DNA of 24,052 nt from a virus, in the IMG/VR virus record IMGVR_UViG_3300020183_000456, positions 1-24,052 of that record; one strand, 5' to 3'. A model generated the notes under the pieces. The model was not told the DNA's origin. It worked only from the letters and a program-made list of their open reading frames with translations, and made no database searches. Made by a program: the position numbers and the translations under genes. How positions within the stretch are numbered: the stretch's first letter is position 1; the number at the start of each line of letters is the position of its first letter. This document shows positions 21,225 to 24,052 of the stretch, in pieces.

Positions 21225-23393
21225 TTAGAGAAGATATGGTCTTAGATCATTCCATTTTTTCTTCTCTCCAGATTTAAGCATTTTGTGAAGCTCATCCGCT
21301 TCGTCGTAATCTGGACCAATAAACAACCAGTGCATGCTTCCGTTTACGTAAGAGTGGTCTACTACTTCAACATATTCAGGTGCCTCCTCATACATGGAAA
21401 AATTAACATTCGGATCTGCATCACTGCCTTCATCTGCGTAAAGGTCTTCTTCCAGTTGCTGGTAGAGTGATTCAGCTTCAAGTTGAGGGTCTCCTTTTAT
21501 TTTTTTAAACTCTTCAATTTTATATTCCGATACTCCTCTTCCGGTATCAGGATCTAAAGTTCTAGCACGACTTGCTCTATATTGAATAACTAAACACTCA
21601 TCTTCTTTGAATTCTCTCTCTTCAAAAGGATTAAATTCTTCATCCTCTCTCAACCTTTCTCCACTTATATTAGATTGATAACAATAGTCTTCAATCTTAT
21701 CAGTTATTTCATTTCTAGTAAGTTCAGCTAACTGTTCTTTATTGAGAGGAAAGCGAGGTTTACCATCATTACCTAATTCAGAACCACCAACCCACCCCAT
21801 TTCATGACTATCAAAGAATGCAATAAAATCTCTATCCTCTGTACAATCCTCACAACTAAGGTAAACTCTCCAGGTATCATCTCCAATGTAATGCATTCCC
21901 TCATTTCTAAGAGTTACTTGATCAAGAGTTTTTTCTGTCTCAAATGGATTAAATTCTTCTACATCTTCAGTAGCCATAGTAGCATTAAAGTGTTCGTCAT
22001 CTACTTTTGTTATACTCTTTTCTGGAATTACTATAGCATTAAGAGAATCTAACCCTGCTGCTTTAGCTGCTAGAAACCTATGGTGACCGTCTAGTATTTG
22101 ATACTTATCATCTAGCTGTCTAACTAAAATAGGATTCACTTTCTTATTACTTTTGTAAGCTTTAATAAGAGATTTAATATCCTCCTTATCTTTTAGTTTG
22201 GCTTTTAATGGTTCATTTGCAACTAAATCGTTTAAAGAAATTTGTATAGCAGATTCTTTATCTAAATACTCATCTCCAAATACGTCTACTCCTTTATCTC
22301 CTGGATATAAGTTAACTTCTATATCTTCGGTAGCCATAGTAGCATTGAAGTGTTCAATATCTACTTGATTAGTTTCTGGATCCACTTCTTTACCGTGATT
22401 GTTATGCTTTCTTGCGGTTTCTGATAAAAACTCATGAAAAAACCTATCTTGAATGTCTGATTTGAGAAAGTTATTGCTATTCAAAAGAGAAAGGTCTTCC
22501 CTATCAAGATATTCCATATCAAAACTATCTCGTTCATCAACAGAGACGCGAGAAATACGTTCATTAAAAATATTGTAAATAGCATAATATAATAAATTAT
22601 CAGCTTCAGGATCAGTAAATGTAACGAAATAATCTCCCTCATCACCTTCCTTATATTCTTCCATATCCTGTACTGTAAACTCTATATCATGTAACCCCTT
22701 CTCTACCTCAAAAGGATTAAACTCCTCTTGTTCATTTACAAGTTCAGGATTGCGATCAATAAGTTGATCAATACGGTTAAGGACTTCATCAGAATCAAAG
22801 TTATTCACTAATTCCTCATATACAACAGTATCAGGTTCTCCCAAAGTAGAAAGCATGTGTATAACTATGTAGGCAAGATCTTCAACAGGAAGATCCGCAT
22901 ACCGAGGTCGATGCATGAAAGGATACCTCTCTTCAGCAGCAGACCTAATACTATCTATAATAATATCATCGTAGTCAGATACTTTCTTTTCTTCAAAAGG
23001 GTTAAACTCCTCTTCTTCTCTCAAACCTTCTAAATCAAGATCTGCCATATCAAACTCCCCTTCATCCTCATTTCCACCATCTTTTAGGTAATAGGATCTT
23101 CTGGTCTTAATTAAATAATCTGCAAACGTGCTATAATCATCTCTATTTAAAAAAGATAAAAAAACTCCCGGGTCATTAGATATATCACATAGATCATCCA
23201 CAGTACCCCATACATCATCTTTAATATTACCTCGATTATCAATATAGTATACCTCGTCTGTCTTAGGGTCAATAGCCACCCGTCCAGACTTTAGTATAAT
23301 TCTATTATCCACTTCAAAAGGATTAAATTCTTCCTCTTCTTTTAGAAGACCAGCATTCTTCATTAAACGGTGTTGATCGCGGCGGAATATCAT
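21225..23393 (-). CDS. Tagged multi-module protein with ParB-like domain; possible internal-head polyprotein
   Basis: A 722-aa strongly acidic protein. It opens with RLMKNAGLLKEEEEFNPFE (residues 9-27), nearly identical to the start of the 142-aa protein upstream. EEFNPFE recurs at residues 128-134, 223-229, 479-485 and 585-591, and a second tag, EHFNATMATED, at 347-357 and 467-477. These tags separate about six modules of ~90-130 residues. The module at ~375-465 is a ParB/sulfiredoxin-like domain (NPILVRQLDDKYQILDGHHRFLAAKAAG; DGHHR at 435-439). The module after residue 485 contains C-E-D-C. The others are unrecognised. LKE, LRE and LRE precede the tag in three copies, resembling L-x-E sites of the T4 prohead protease. 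I infer a packaged polyprotein; a single large multidomain protein with linker motifs is the main alternative. Confidence 0.7.
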   Translation of the reverse strand: MIFRRDQHRLMKNAGLLKEEEEFNPFEVDNRIILKSGRVAIDPKTDEVYYIDNRGNIKDDVWGTVDDLCDISNDPGVFLSFLNRDDYSTFADYLIKTRRSYYLKDGGNEDEGEFDMADLDLEGLREEEEFNPFEEKKVSDYDDIIIDSIRSAAEERYPFMHRPRYADLPVEDLAYIVIHMLSTLGEPDTVVYEELVNNFDSDEVLNRIDQLIDRNPELVNEQEEFNPFEVEKGLHDIEFTVQDMEEYKEGDEGDYFVTFTDPEADNLLYYAIYNIFNERISRVSVDERDSFDMEYLDREDLSLLNSNNFLKSDIQDRFFHEFLSETARKHNNHGKEVDPETNQVDIEHFNATMATEDIEVNLYPGDKGVDVFGDEYLDKESAIQISLNDLVANEPLKAKLKDKEDIKSLIKAYKSNKKVNPILVRQLDDKYQILDGHHRFLAAKAAGLDSLNAIVIPEKSITKVDDEHFNATMATEDVEEFNPFETEKTLDQVTLRNEGMHYIGDDTWRVYLSCEDCTEDRDFIAFFDSHEMGWVGGSELGNDGKPRFPLNKEQLAELTRNEITDKIEDYCYQSNISGERLREDEEFNPFEEREFKEDECLVIQYRASRARTLDPDTGRGVSEYKIEEFKKIKGDPQLEAESLYQQLEEDLYADEGSDADPNVNFSMYEEAPEYVEVVDHSYVNGSMHWLFIGPDYDEADELHKMLKSGEKKKWNDLRPYLL
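21956..22004 (-). repeat. Direct repeat, downstream flank of ParB-like module
   Basis: Second copy of the ~49-bp repeat, encoding VDDEHFNATMATEDVE and running straight into an EEFNPFE tag. Differences from the first copy include silent third-position changes, so the repeat is not brand new. Confidence 0.8.
22316..22364 (-). repeat. Direct repeat, upstream flank of ParB-like module
   Basis: This ~49-bp segment matches 21956-22004 at about 43 positions, exactly 360 bp (120 codons) away. It encodes VDIEHFNATMATEDIE. The pair brackets the ParB-like module in frame. Confidence 0.8.
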
Positions 23394-23396
23394 GTA

Positions 23397-23404
23397 TATA
23401 AATA
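23397..23404 (-). promoter_or_regulatory. TATTTATA motif, candidate late promoter of the 722-aa gene
   Basis: Coding strand reads TACTATTTATATACATG. The octamer lies in the 27-nt gap after the 142-aa gene and only 3 nt before the ATG. As a -10 element it would give a leaderless transcript or favour the second Met (Met11, MKNAGLL). Confidence 0.45.
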
Positions 23405-23420
23405 GTATTAGAGAATAGAA

Positions 23421-23849
23421 CTATTTCTTCAAATAACTAATTCTTGTATTATACAACTGCTCACCGTAGCTTATAACCCAGTCTTTATTCTGATTTAAAA
23501 GCTTAAAAAGAAACTCCTTTAGCTCGGTCTCATCAACATCAGCAAGCACAGCAGGTATATCATACCCCTCTATTTCTCCTTCACCCCGAAATATTATACC
23601 TCCACATATGTTTACTATATCCTTATCCCAAGACTCTGGGTTATCTTTTCTTGGGTCATTTACTCTCCGCATTGCTGTAACGGTAGTATTAACTACTTTT
23701 TTTTCTGCATAAGCCACCGCCAGGAGATTTAACAAAAAGTCTTTATGTTGTTCTAAGGTTGTAGTAAAGTCTTCAAAGGGGTTAAACTCTTCTTCCTCCT
23801 TAATTAACCCGGCTAATTTCATTAGTCTTTGTATGTCTGGTGTACTCAT
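23421..23849 (-). CDS. Small protein with the RLMKxAGLxKEEEEFNPFE tag
   Basis: A 142-aa protein. Residues 8-26 (RLMKLAGLIKEEEEFNPFE) match the N-terminus of the 722-aa protein at all but two positions. The remaining ~115 residues form one acidic alpha/beta domain (FLLNLLAVAYAEKKVVN, DIVNICGGIIFRGEGEI, ELKEFLFKLLNQNKDW) that I do not recognise. The N-terminal helix plus IKE site recalls the capsid-targeting peptides of T4 internal proteins, which gp21 removes after (L/I)-x-E. I infer a packaged internal-head protein or the single-module counterpart of the 722-aa protein. The start ATG lies one base after a TAG that ends another open frame. Confidence 0.65.
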   Translation of the reverse strand: MSTPDIQRLMKLAGLIKEEEEFNPFEDFTTTLEQHKDFLLNLLAVAYAEKKVVNTTVTAMRRVNDPRKDNPESWDKDIVNICGGIIFRGEGEIEGYDIPAVLADVDETELKEFLFKLLNQNKDWVISYGEQLYNTRISYLKK

Positions 23850-23850
23850 A

Positions 23851-23976
23851 CTAAAAAAGAAAATTATTTTTTTTCATTTCTTCAGCAATTACTTGACGGA
23901 TTGCTTTGCGTACTTCGTTAATATTCGTTGTATTATTTTTGATATGTTTATGTGTATAAATATTAGGGAACTTTAT
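23851..23976 (-). other. Small ORF without a usual start codon, possible frameshifted gene
   Basis: After an in-frame TAA, a 41-codon frame runs to a TAG placed one base before the 142-aa gene's ATG, as operon neighbours are elsewhere here. It encodes NINEVRKAIRQVIAEEM near its end, a helix like the NLDALRKLIREEV start of the 163-aa tail protein. No ATG, GTG or TTG is in frame before that helix. A 15-codon ATG frame (24020-23973, beginning MANPNENKY) overlaps its start in another frame, so a -1 shift or a one-base error would join them. A rare start codon or a non-coding origin are also possible. Confidence 0.3.
23955..23962 (-). promoter_or_regulatory. TATTTATA motif, candidate late promoter
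   Basis: Coding strand reads CTAATATTTATACACA, upstream of the 142-aa gene and inside the start-less ORF region. It has no start codon close downstream; the nearest accepted ATG is about 106 nt away. Confidence 0.4.
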
Positions 23977-24017
23977 TTAATATATATAACAACGTACTTA
24001 TTTTCGTTAGGATTAGC

Positions 24018-24026
24018 CATAAATAG
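24018..24026 (-). promoter_or_regulatory. Imperfect CTATTTATG motif overlapping a short-ORF start
   Basis: Coding strand ACACTATTTATGG shares eight bases with the CTATTTATA consensus; its final ATG is the start of the 15-codon MANPNENKY frame. It could be a promoter-like site or a chance match. Confidence 0.2.
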
Positions 24027-24052
24027 TGTTTTAGTGCGATCTACTTTATTAA

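Larger units (their letters stand above)
21621..23792 (-). repeat. EEFNPFE tag family (six copies in two genes)
   Basis: Copies at 23772-23792 (142-aa gene) and 23313-23333, 22992-23012, 22707-22727, 21939-21959 and 21621-21641 (722-aa gene). The peptide is invariant while codons vary: Asn is AAT or AAC, Pro is CCT, CCC or CCA, and Glu and Phe also vary. This indicates selection on the peptide rather than a recent DNA duplication alone, although the copies at 23313 and 21621 are identical over the 21 bases. Confidence 0.85.

Noticed and set aside
21285-22052. Two plus-strand ORFs opposite the 722-aa gene
   Set aside because: They reflect the codon composition of the tagged gene on the other strand; no start context or family features.
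23313-23333. NPF within EEFNPFE as an EH-domain binding motif
   Set aside because: EH domains are eukaryotic; a chance three-residue match in a phage of bacteria.
1-24052. tRNA genes, insertion sequences or integrase/att sites
   Set aside because: I saw no cloverleaf, transposase, integrase or flanking duplication; the genes are tightly packed with no room for tRNAs.

Overview
This window is a block of late genes from a large AT-rich tailed phage with a contractile, T4-type tail. Every convincing gene is on the minus strand, so transcription runs from high to low coordinates. The T4-like assignment rests on recognisable homologues of the gp6 and gp25 baseplate wedge proteins, a gp5-like OB-fold hub protein and a gp55-like late sigma factor. 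Start codons are preceded by A/T-rich sequence with no Shine-Dalgarno motif, and genes are packed with TAATG or ATGA overlaps. Together with the low G+C content this suggests, without proving, a Bacteroidota (flavobacterial-type) host. No capsid, terminase, sheath or replication gene is in the window.

Region by region, in the direction of transcription. (1) 24052-21225: a possible start-less small ORF, a 142-aa protein and a 722-aa protein. The last two share an N-terminal tag, RLMKxAGLxKEEEEFNPFE. In the 722-aa protein the EEFNPFE part recurs every ~90-130 residues, dividing it into about six small acidic modules, one of them ParB-like. (2) 21221-20733: a small unknown protein and a ~150-bp purine-rich leader. 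(3) 20732-18436: glutaredoxin-like protein, small coiled-coil protein, HD-domain hydrolase, small membrane-anchored protein and the late sigma factor, almost all overlapping or abutting. (4) 18407-4469: the baseplate/tail operon: small helical protein, gp5-like OB-fold hub, beta-helix tip-like protein, large helical protein, small protein, gp25, gp6, DNRLRE-like adhesin, small protein, and a 1966-aa structural protein with a LamG-like insertion. (5) 4424-1: two conserved virion proteins and two fibre/adhesin proteins with Pro-Thr linkers, the second running off the left edge.

The octamer TATTTATA (coding strand) occurs exactly five times on this strand. All five copies lie in the few short gaps between genes, mostly 3-19 nt before a start codon, including the gap between the sigma gene and the baseplate operon. 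It is the best candidate for the late promoter read by the gp55-like factor. The most unusual object is the 722-aa tagged modular protein. I propose that it is a packaged (internal-head) polyprotein cut by the prohead protease at L-x-E sites, delivering several small effector proteins with the genome. This is inference from the tag pattern and needs virion proteomics.
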